This document shows, in pieces, positions 24,781-34,690 of a stretch of DNA of 64,000 bases. Each line of letters opens with the position of its first letter. The first letter of the stretch is position 1. Made by a program: the position numbers and the translations under genes. The notes beneath the pieces are model-generated. The model was given only the letters and a program-made list of their open reading frames with translations, made no database searches and was not told the DNA's origin. This DNA is from Varroa destructor (lineage: Eukaryota > Arthropoda > Arachnida > Mesostigmata > Varroidae). The stretch covers positions 30,563,341 to 30,627,340 of the forward strand of contig NW_019211456.1 in assembly GCF_002443255.2 (NCBI RefSeq). Direction: 5' to 3'.

Positions 24781-27437
24781 AGAATATAAGTAAGAGATAC
24801 GATCCTTTTTTGCCTGTGTTATCATGTCAAGTTTGTTTCCGGGAGGTAACATCTAGATAGTAGCCTTACATATTGGCTTGCGGCCGTCCTGTTTTCGTTC
24901 CTCTACGAATCCCAGGCCAGCAACGGCGATTGATTTCGTCGCCTTCGAAATTATGTGGTGCCATAGGCATGACGATCACACTGCTAGTACGCGTAGGCCA
25001 ATTATGCAAGAAGCTCATGAGTTGGACGTTATTGAGAACCATACTCCCAATGATGATGTTATGACGGCGGTATTTACTTTAGACCAATTGCTATTACACA
25101 CTACTGCATTTAAGCTACGAATCGAGCGTTTTGTGTACTGGCTGTCCTGTTGAATTTGCATAATGTTACAAATACATCTTTTATATTCAGAAATTTGGAA
25201 TTGCAATTCAAACTAAGGCAATGCAAGCATCCGTGCAGTATCACTCTTCTCATTTACAATCAGTTTACGAAATTTCTTCGAGGCAGCTCCGAAAATCTAG
25301 CACAGTATATTTAGAACCCATATTTCCCTCTCGTATGTATTGATACTAGAACTAGACCGTTCTCGGCGGTTTCGTTTTCTCCAACGGCGACACTTTCAGC
25401 TTATCATTTCGTTTCTGCCTGGACGACCCGTTCGATGCGAAAACAGCTGTTATTATGATAAGTGTCTGCTCCTATCAGATGTTTGTGATGGGACCATAAG
25501 TGAAGGTGTGATTGTTACTTGAAAGGGTGTAACATGTATAATTGTAGGAGTTTGGAACTTCACCTCAGATACTTCCACAGCTTTGACGTCCATGAATGTT
25601 ATTGATAAGGCAAACTAGTACTTCGGTAAAGAGTCTCATACGTTTTGAAAATAGTGACCAGCTGAACTCTGGAGCAGACTGTCGATCGGTGCTGAGATGA
25701 ACCCTGGCAATTTTCCTTAAAAACGCTTAGTCATACCAATGCGATTGATTCCCGAAACTTCACCGAATTTTTAAGTTCTTACTAGTTTAATCAGGGGTGT
25801 GAAAATCAGACATAATAGAAAAAAAACATTAACGGATACATAACGCTTTTCAGGAGCCTTCTACTACTTTGAAGAGCATATTTTGCTTTAAAAAAAAACT
25901 CGTTACTCCAACCCAAGCGAAATGGTCAACAAAAAAAAAATTTCTCGTTCATTTTAAAGGTTAATTTTGCAATTGCTCACCGAAAGTGAACCCTTCTATG
26001 CTGTAGTATTCCGATCTTCGAAAAGAAAGCGAAACGTTCCCGAAATTAAAACTATGGGACCGGGGTGACTTGACCGATCGATTCGTAACCTGGTAGGTTA
26101 CGACAGCTCGACTTAGAGAATAAAAAGTCTGCAGACGTAGTGCCATTGCCTAAAAAAAGTTCCTAATATATGATTTGGCGTCTGTAAGCTTTGATGTGTT
26201 GTCTATCGACATTTCACCTAAAACAAAACAATAGTGACTCGTCAAAGTCAAGATGAACTGAGTAAAGTAACAGACGTTTTTTCTGTGTAGTGGTTTCATA
26301 TAAACAAGTGGCGTACTTCTACATGACGAACGCAATTAAATACTTCTAAGTTTTTTCACTGCTATCGTACAGTTGTACAACAGGTAAATACATCTATCTT
26401 TATCTACACAAATGTATGTTCCTTTACGTAGAAACGTCCGCTTGATATGGATAGAAAACCATGAAACTGATAAAAGTAAGATCCTCTAGATTCGGATGTT
26501 ATTTGTTGATTGCAAAATCGATCGCTTACTCCGCATGAAATGTCCGCGGGCAGCTTTACGCAGAAGTTGAAATACAGCTGGGTAAGAACACTTCGTGACA
26601 AGTCTGAATACCTGCTGCAACATTTTGGCCTTGCCGTTACCTGCAAGACGCGATAAGGATAACTGGTACGATATCTCTCGCGTTGCATCAGTATTACACT
26701 TTTTTGTTCCTTCTATTCATAGGACGCTGTTCGCTTTTACTTACCGTGTCATCGTCGACGTAAGCCTGTGCCTCGCTCATAACTGCCTTGACGCGTCACA
26801 GCGCTATCTCGTAGTCCTTTTTCAGTGCTTTCTCTTGATTTTGACACGTTAAACGTTATCTTGTGGCCCTTTTCAATGCTCCTGCTTCGCAACTAGTTTA
26901 CTTATATGAATTACTATCTGTTCTACATCCGCTCATGCGTCTTTAGTCTTTGTCCTTCTTTGCTGCTTGGCCCCTGTTAGGGCGTTGGTACCTTTTAGTT
27001 AGGATAAAAGGCTGATGAATAAGCAAGCTCTTAATTATGACCCACTCTGCAAAAATACGGTAGCAGAGTAAGAATGATTACGTCTACGGGATGCTGAAAC
27101 GAAGACGGTTCTTAGACGCTCCTATACTAGCCTATATTCGTCTACCACGAATGGCACCAGAAATTCAGGGCCATTCGGATCTGGTTGTTGGCATAATTCG
27201 GGCGTTGCTTTAGAGTGTTCTTCAGTTTCGTCGTACATTGATTTTTACTCACAATGAGCGCGCATGTCTGCTTGCTACTTGTGTTCTGGTGAAACCTACT
27301 TGGTATGATAATTCGAAATGATACCTAAATCAATGAACACATTTTACTGCAATCCTTTACGAGAACGCCATAATTATCGACGACTGGGTAGTCGAGCCCA
27401 CGCTTCTCACACAGGCAACTGGGTTGTTTTAGGGGGA

Positions 27438-28072
27438 TAATTTGAATGGACTTTTATTCCCCATCTAGCTAAGAGGCTTATTGGTCAGATAAGAGGGCCG
27501 AGGAAATCAGTCGAAGGCATCTTGTATGCAGATGGCATAGCGATACATAAGTCGAACGGCTTCCAAGTGCACCAAACTCTAGCCCGGCACCGCGCGGTAG
27601 TCACAGACTTGGTACTGGGTCGACCTTGTCAAAATGCAGGAATTAAAGTTCAGAAGAAAAAGCAGGATTGTCTCCTGTTTATGTTAACCGGTGTCCGCAG
27701 TTGGTGTTAATCTTCTCCGTGGACCGCCGAAGTTTTACTGTGCATGTCACCAAACAATGCGCGAAAGCAGTGTTAACCGCATGTGTAATCAGAGCGTCCC
27801 ACCGGTGTCCCTTAGAACCGTCCTCAGCTTTTCTGGGCTCGAAGCAGATCTGGTCGCATAGGGTACACATCATTTGGGAGGATTCTTCACTGGGGAACCT
27901 CGAACAATTAAATCGCGTTAAAGCTTTTTTCCTCAAAAGAGCGCTAGACTACACAAACAAATTGCCTCACGCGTATTTTAACCGATTCCCCACCCTGTCC
28001 GAGGACCTGTTACGCTGCTTTGAGTTCCGAACGGCAAAGGGCTTCAAGACCAGCCTTAAAAACAAAGAGTAA
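27438..28072 (+). mobile_element. Dead non-LTR retrotransposon (LINE) reverse transcriptase fragment
   Basis: Frame 1 (about 27442-27710) reads through IGQIRGPRKSVEGILYADG, then IAIHKSNGFQ, and ends with GIKVQKKKQDCLLF. This is the arrangement around the catalytic Y-A-D-D box of LINE reverse transcriptases, including the downstream G-x-K-V-x-x-x-K-x-x-C-L-L-F block. Frame 2 (27668-28072) continues with the C-terminal block LEQLNRVKAFFLKRAL and LSEDLLRCFEF, typical of the region following the RT domain. The second catalytic Asp is replaced by Gly (Y-A-D-G), the reading frame shifts around 27.67-27.71 kb, and an in-frame stop bounds the fragment upstream. It is therefore an inactive, 5'-truncated relic. 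It lies antisense to the transporter in its largest intron. The clade was not determined. Confidence 0.78.
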
Positions 28073-29518
28073 AAATTTGCGGAGACCGATAGGGATTTTT
28101 TTGCTGCGGGTGCGACGGGGAGCAAAAAATGAAAATAGGCGAACCGGCTGTTGTGACTCGCTGTGCCGCGCATCGGTTCCATCACAAAGTGTACAAGAAG
28201 CCGGGTTTCCATTAGCCTAGTGGGCAGCACATGCCGGTACTCCAGATACAGAGAATATTGTGATGGATATTATGCCGCTCGTTGTCTCGGGGTACTATCT
28301 TTAAAACATTTGGCAAATCTCTTAAATTACCTTTATAAACTTAATGAGACTCGTATGACGCAAGCTTTTTTAAATGGTTCAATATAATATCTCTGGCATT
28401 GAGAAATTGCGCTGTTGCTCTGTGTATATGGGGCTTCATGGGCGAACATGATTAGTATAGAGGTAGCACATCGTCATGGCGAAAAAAGTTCGAACATAAA
28501 CAGAAGAAAAACGTATTCGATTTTTTGTTGATACATTTCCAAGAAGGTGTATATAAACTGAAGGCCAAAAAGCTCAGAAGATCTGCAGCAAGTCGCAGAA
28601 GGTCAGTTGTGTACGCTCGAAAAAAGCGTGAGCTGATCTAGTTGCCGCGGATCGGCCTCTCTTCATGCTATACTATAAACAAGCTTCACACCTTATTGTT
28701 TTTTTCTAGCCAAAGTAGTGTACAGGTAAATTCAAGTATGAGTACGTGATTCTTAATAGGGATAGCCAACTTGCAGCATTGATTTTTTTCGACCGATATT
28801 GTTCATATGTAGATGGCCAAAAGGTCGCTCTACTCATTTTACATACTGACAGAAATCTGTAAGTAACCGCCGCCTTTACCGAAGTAAGGGATGATTTTGT
28901 TTGAAATTGATGTTTATGGGTTGCTCCGTCGTTAGCAAGCAGAATGTAACTGAAAGCGCACTTCATTATGACCCTTGAAATGTAGCTCGCAGCCAGATCA
29001 CGTAGCCAACGAGGCAATGTTGCATGAAAGGGTCGTGAACGATTGTGTAGGTGGCGTTTGCAGGAGGTGATATGTAGATGGGCGACTGAAGATATGACCA
29101 CCTTATGTTGCTCTATTAGAGCCATATGCAGACGTATGCATGATCGAATTTGGGAAAGTGTTCGTCTTCATAAGATTGCCATGGTGGCTATCGTCTTCTT
29201 GTATGAAACCAGATAAAAAGTAGTCTTTGGTGGAGGTTTTACTACTAGAAACACCGTGAGCTGCGAGGTCGAAAAGCTCTGAAAAAGAAATCTTGAGAAG
29301 ATGTGGAAGATTTCCTGCGAAGGTGGCTAACGAAAAATTGAAAGCTGCGATGGAGGCTAATCTATTCCAAAGAGGAAGGTTGTGAACATCACCTGCATCA
29401 GAAAAATACCATACATGTTCAGCTTGGCCAAAAAATTGAGTAACAGATGTGACAACGTTTGAGCGAAAATTGAAGGAACCTCAAAAAATGCTTCTCTCAT
29501 TTTGCCCATGTATTACAA

Positions 29519-29645
29519 CCACGACCCATTCATAGGCTATTTTTTTTTATCTATTTATATTTTTATCTAATAATAATATATATAATAGAAATATATTAAT
29601 AAAAGTACTATATGTATATATATTATTATATACTATTATATAATT
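29519..29645. repeat. Extreme AT-rich block
   Basis: About 125 bp almost devoid of G and C, made of irregular TATATA, ATTATA and TTTTAT units. It is probably low-complexity DNA, or the edge of a mobile element. It lies about 1.4 kb downstream of the LINE relic. Confidence 0.8.
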
Positions 29646-31523
29646 GTATCAGTAGGTGGATGCAGCTGGACTCTCATCTTTAAGCAAATGTACAGCTGCT
29701 AAAGTCTGTGGTGCCCTGTTTGATGATTTACTATTCACTATTAGCTTTTTGTCCTGACTCAGCGACTATGGCCTAAGCGAATTTGAGAAAAAAATTGCTA
29801 TTAAAATGGTACGCCAGGGTAAGCAACTCTTACGACCGTTCTGATACCATAAACGTAATGGTGGCAAAGATGGAAGAGTTTCAGTCAGACTTGTTGCCAG
29901 CGACGATATTTACCATAGACGACCTGTACTGATTACCATTCCTCTTTCAAAATATCGACATTCTCGTAATAGGAAAATTATCTAAATGTCAACACAGTAT
30001 CGAAAACGCTCGTCGAAATTCCATAGAACCTCGCACCGCACACGAAACAACTAAGTTACCATCCATCATAGATAGTTATAACACATGTCCAAATCAAAAA
30101 CAAAAGGACAAGGTCTGTGAAAAAGGATCGAAAAGGCAAAATGAACTATGCCACGTTCTAGGCTGAGCGATCCAATACAGGTTACGCCTCCATACGATCT
30201 GCGACATAAACGCTGAATGTGCAGCTCTTTTTTTTCTAGAACCATACCTGCATTACCAGGTCAAGCGCGCCGTACCAATTTATAATACTTGACGGTTCGA
30301 CTAAACACAGCTTTTTCTTCTCACATAAATATGGCCGTATTTATGGTCATATTTAGCGTGCGCAACTAATCTGCGAGATTGTCACCTGACATCTTAAGCT
30401 GCCTGTACAAACCGCCAGAGTCTATCGATAGAGCTAAGTAATTGACACGCTTACATATGCATGCTATGCGAGTCGGCAACCCAGCTCGTATTGAGCCGCA
30501 TAATAGACCATCGACTAGATGGGTCTACTCTGTTCCTGCGTAATGGGCCAGCCTTTCCAGTAGCAGACGGCATAGTGCCTTTCCTATCGCAACATCACCA
30601 TTGTAGACATTCACCTCCATTTTCTGTATGTCTCTTAACACCGCATCGTAAAAACAAGATGACATAGAGCAGAACCACCGGATGACGTCAGAGTCAGAAA
30701 CAGCTCCATATATCTAGGTAAGTACGCCGTGCTTTTATTTTCTTTGTGTTCCATAGATTCCCAGCGTCCGACACCGTTTGCGTCCGAAGGGAACGGCAAG
30801 CGACGAGTAATAAAGCTTTTTTTTATGTGTGTGATGCCAGGTGGAGGGCTCGTGAAGGGCATAGCAATTGTGACAATAACTTGGACAACGGCCCCGGTTT
30901 CTTCGAGGCCGCGAAACGTACAGTTGGCAAGTTATTTGTTTACGGCGTAATTTTAAGCTAGCATAGCCACGTTCGTATGCGGGCCAATTTTTGAAATCAC
31001 CTTTCCATCAAACAAACGTCTTGTTGGACTCATCTGGGATTTCTTGAGCAAAATTACGATGTCTCGAGGCAATCATATGAGCAGGTCTTATAGAGATGTG
31101 CGTGAGCCACTCACTTGAGGCCACTTATGAGGCACTCTCGCGGAATACATATATACGCGCTTCACGTAGGTTGGCACTGCGTTCTTGTTTTAGAGGGAAA
31201 CACATTGTAATCTATACAGTGGCAGTTCTGTCCGCTCGTGTGATTATTGCCCTATGTATTATGAGTGCGGTTTTGTGGAGAATATTCCAAAAGCCACTAG
31301 AAGGTGGATCAATAGCTTCATATACGATGAGTACTTTATGGCCATTTAAATTTGAGGAGATACATTATAAACCGTTTCTCTACCTGACTATGAGGGTTCG
31401 TCTGAATGGAAGAAGGTCTGCCAAAAGAACTTAATTCACAAACGAATCAACGCATTGTCTACTTCACTTTCGTGATGTCCTTTGTTAAATAGTAGCGTAG
31501 TTGCCTCATTATTATCTATTCAC

Positions 31524-31683
31524 CGAATGCACTCGACGATAAAGATGGGCATTACTGAGATGCCTGTACCCGTCCCTGTGGCGAGAATAAGTTCGACGAG
31601 TTCACGCCGCTTTTTGAAGTATTGTCCAACCATAAATACAGAACAATCACGTGTCATTGAAATTCCGCATCCCAGGATCACTC
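31524..31683 (-). CDS. SLC16/MCT-like transporter, exon B (TM4-TM5 region)
   Basis: Second recognised exon of the transporter. The acceptor is TTATTTTGCAG and the donor is GTGAAT. The exon is 160 nt: two bases finishing a Gly codon, 52 codons, then CG of an Arg codon. It encodes VILGCGISMTRDCSVFMVGQ followed by YFKKRRELVELILATGTGTG. The block Q-Y-F-x-K-R-R with a downstream G-x-G-x-G is a conserved feature of MCTs, at the TM4-TM5 loop and the start of TM5. Phase 2 at the 3' end matches the next exon at 9522-9662 across a 21.9-kb intron. The open frame continues four codons past nothing but the donor, so the splice at CG|GTGAAT is supported mainly by phase and homology. Confidence 0.93.
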
Positions 31684-34434
31684 CTGCAAAATAAATGGTA
31701 GACGACATTATTTCGGCTATACGACTGCTAAAAGTATGTTTATACATTCAGAGAACGTTGTGTGCAGCGTACCACATCCGGTGCCGCGAACAACAAAATT
31801 CAGCACATCTTGTTGAACTTACAGCCGGTATCGTTCATAACTAAGGCTGAAATGATAAGGGGCCTATGATGGGTGACGGTTGGTGCCGGTAAGGTGCATC
31901 ACCCTATGTAATGGCATTCAATTAGCGAACGAGGAACCCGTTGAAGAGCTTAATCCTATTTTTTAGTCTTTCGCCAATTTTGCCTTGACACAGCAGTTGA
32001 AAGCAGGACCTACAGCATTGTATAACTGCAACCCCATAAGAAAATTGTATGCCAGACATCTAAATGAGGAGGAAGCTGTTAAAAACTTCAACATGTTAAC
32101 TTAGTGCTACATTTCACGAAAGCAGACTGTTCTTCGTCTGTATTTTTGGGTTTGCTTTTTCACAGAATGGGATAAGCAAAAATAAATATATAGATATACA
32201 TCTATAGTTACTTGGATTGAATAAAGTAGTATGATCAATAGGGATGATTAAGGTAAATTGACGTCGTCATTTAGTAAATAAAGATCTATCTGTATTGCGG
32301 TCACCTCTAACTAGGAAACAGCAGGAATGCTCTCGCTTTCTGAAATGAGGCCTATCCTATAAATCCTTGTAAAGATTACTATCGACTTGTTAAGAAACTC
32401 GAACTTCACTGCGGCACAGGTTTAAACGCTAAAGGCAAACTAAAAGGATATTTGACAGAAAGTTTTTCGGAGCTTATTTTTCTGCTGCGCACAAGATAAT
32501 TTGCTGTGGACGCACACACTTCACGCACCTGATATAAGGATAACAGCATTTGCTGAAATCAAACAATAATAAATAAGTGCTCTCATTTCTTCGGAAGAGA
32601 AACGTTTGTGGCTAGCAACAGATACAGTATTCGACATCAAGGTCTGTCTCGAAGTTACTTAATTCCAAACAAAACATATTGTAGTCGTAAAAAGCCGGAA
32701 CTAAAAGATACTTTTAAACATTTTTAATTTAACCTTCAACATATTGTCGTACTTTGACCCCCTGCATTGTACCGCATATACAGTCTTGGACAAGAAACAA
32801 GTTCGCCCAACATATTCCTACCAAAGCCCTAGACGTTAGCTTATAGCCTGCAGCATTTTTTCCGCTGCCCCTTAGATGTCGGCCTGAGATCGCGTATAGT
32901 GAGCCTGAATCACAGAATTTATTACAGCTTAACACACAAAGGTCTTGAAAAATCGGGGTTTTTTTAACGGTCTCGTTACGTTGACATGTTGTACATTGGA
33001 GAAGGCGGCTCGCTTTTGTCTGCCAAGAAGAATGGCCATTAGAAAACATAATGTAAGGTAGTGGTCTCGCTGAAACACAACGGTTTAACATAACGGAAAT
33101 TTCTTAGAGTGACCAAACTTTTGGATTGTTGCAAACGCGAGCTGGCGATATTGAAGCTAGCATTTCACTTAGGACCGTTTCCCCATTACGAAAAAGTCAT
33201 ACTGTATAATATAGTTACGAAAGTAAGTTCGCTGTAATTCCCGCATAGATAAATGTGTCATATATTGTTAAATTTATTTATGTAATAACCGATGCGTCCG
33301 AGCTAACAAAAATTCGATACAACATAATATATTACGCAATGAACAGCGACGTCTAAGGCCAGAGATGTCGAAGATGGTGACTCGCTCTGAGACGGCTGGG
33401 GATTCGTACGTTTCCGACAAGTTAATTACAAAACAAGTTTGAAGAGTCTTGGCTTTAATTAACAGGACGCCCTGGATTGATGACCCAGGCGCTCTAGAAA
33501 GCATCCACCAGCGTTTTAGATCTGCGTTTTCTGCACCAAGAAAATACGTTTTTCTGTATGTCATAATAGTTTGGGCAAAAAAAAAAAGGGAACTTGTGCT
33601 CTCCCTCTATGGATTGAAGTGATTAACATAGAGGCGCGATGTTTAATAAGTGATCTGTTCTACCCTAGCCCATCAAAATGGCGGTCATAAGGAAAGCTTT
33701 ACTGACAGTCACTTAAATTGATGCTTACTTAATCAAATTTTAAAGAAATTCGTTTCCATTCGCCACAAGCACAGCTCGTTGGTTTAGCAAAACAAATGGC
33801 CATCGATCGATTTCAAGTAGAAAAAAACAAACATGAAACCCCCGTCCATGTAAGTCTGGAATTTTGTAACGTCATTTACAGAGTACTAGATTAAACCCTT
33901 GGGTTGTTTGCATGTTTGTTCAAATCGGCCTTAAACTATTCTAGTTTATAGGTCCCTCTCACAAGATGGTCAGTGCAATCGTAGTATTCGAAATAATCCT
34001 TTAGAACAATTATTTAACAACAAAACAACAACTAAGGTAGCCCAGCAGAAACTAGAAATGCTATCGATTTCAATACGTTACAGGACTTCTATCGAAATTC
34101 AAAAAGCAATTTAGTTATACCCAATTTGGCGTCGTTTCACGCCATGTAAACAACTAGGAAAGGTTCCAGTCTTGACGTTAGGCATGTGTCCCATTGAAAA
34201 GTGAACACGGCCATTCAGGTTCCTATAGACAGGCGACGTTTTCAAGTCTGCCAGCGTCAGCCTTGTACGACGCTGTCAGCCAATTCTCTTTATGACCAGT
34301 CTTCGTGATTATATCTTCCAAAACAGCATATATTATAATGTCAGTGTGCTAATTACGTGATAACGTTGAGATCGAGTAATCATTGGCTGGCACTATTGCG
34401 CATGTCAAATAGCGTAATAGTGATAGGTGCGTAC
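31684..34434 (-). other. Transporter intron between exons A and B
   Basis: 2.75-kb intron with donor GTACGC at 34434 and acceptor TTATTTTGCAG ending at 31684. The middle is occupied by a decayed pogo/Tigger-type transposase (32729-33564) in the same orientation as the host gene. The rest is AT-rich and featureless. Confidence 0.82.
32729..33564 (-). mobile_element. Pogo/Tigger-type transposase remnant
   Basis: Two minus-strand open segments in different frames make up the remnant. The 33274-33564 segment contains ADLKRWWMLSRAPGSSIQG followed by VLLIKAKTL. This matches the W-x(4)-R-A-x-G-x-x-I-x-G-x-x-L-x-x-K-A-x-x-L pattern of the CENP-B/Tc5-type helix-turn-helix of Tigger and jerky proteins. 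The 32729-33091 segment contains LSCNKFCDSGSLYAISGRHL then RGSGKNAAGYKLTSRA and GICWAN. This resembles the first DDE block (D-E-T/S-G-L-Y ... K-N-A-x-G-Y-K ... C-A-N) of the same family, with the catalytic Asp at about codon 61 (near 32910). The Glu after that Asp is missing, the two blocks are frameshifted, and no later catalytic block is visible. It is a fossil element in the transporter intron at 31684-34434. Terminal inverted repeats were not identified. Confidence 0.66.
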
Positions 34435-34608
34435 CGTAGCTAATGAATAACTGGTGAAACTGAGAAGCAAATGACGTGAAGAGGACGGCCAACGCGGCTA
34501 TGAGGCCTCCGAGAACAGCGAGCAAACGGGTGCTCTTCCGCCGGCAGACTCCAACAACCCACGGCGAACAGAACAACGAGACTGCCATTGACATTGCCCC
34601 CAGGCACA
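34435..34608 (-). CDS. SLC16/MCT-like transporter, exon A (TM2-TM3 region)
   Basis: This is the most 5' exon that I can place with confidence in a minus-strand monocarboxylate transporter gene. It is preceded by an acceptor TTTATTTACAG and followed by GTACGC. It begins with the last two bases of a split codon (TG), encodes 57 whole codons, and ends with one base (G). The translation runs from CLGAMSMAVSLF through VCRRKSTRLLAVLGGL to QFHQLFISY. That is the TM2, basic cytosolic loop (CRRKSTR) and TM3 pattern of animal MCT proteins, which move monocarboxylates or related solutes across membranes with MFS topology. Frame and phase join exactly to the exon at 31524-31683 (G|GA = Gly). The substrate cannot be deduced. 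The upstream exon carrying TM1 was not located securely. Confidence 0.93.
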
Positions 34609-34676
34609 CTGTAAATAAAGCAATCACACGAGATAAAATAACACTACGTTATATTGTCAAATACAGAAACATATGG

Positions 34677-34690
34677 TGATGATGATGATA
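34677..34690. repeat. (TGA) microsatellite
   Basis: Four TGA units just upstream (minus-strand sense) of transporter exon A. Confidence 0.85.

Larger units (their letters stand above)
9663..31523 (-). other. Very large transporter intron between exons B and C (21.9 kb)
   Basis: The phase-2 junction (CG|C = Arg) ties its two ends together. It contains an assembly gap, tRNA-like SINE copies, a CpG-rich region with an unusual GC-rich inverted structure, several microsatellites, a dead LINE reverse transcriptase on the opposite strand, and an extremely AT-rich block (29519-29645). No nested gene could be supported. The gap means that the true intron length is uncertain. Confidence 0.8.

Noticed and set aside
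28706..29125. Minus-strand 139-codon open frame, the longest in the window
   Set aside because: I recognise no protein motif, it lacks an ATG-supported start, and it is followed by AT-rich low-complexity DNA. It could be the body of an old element but cannot be assigned.
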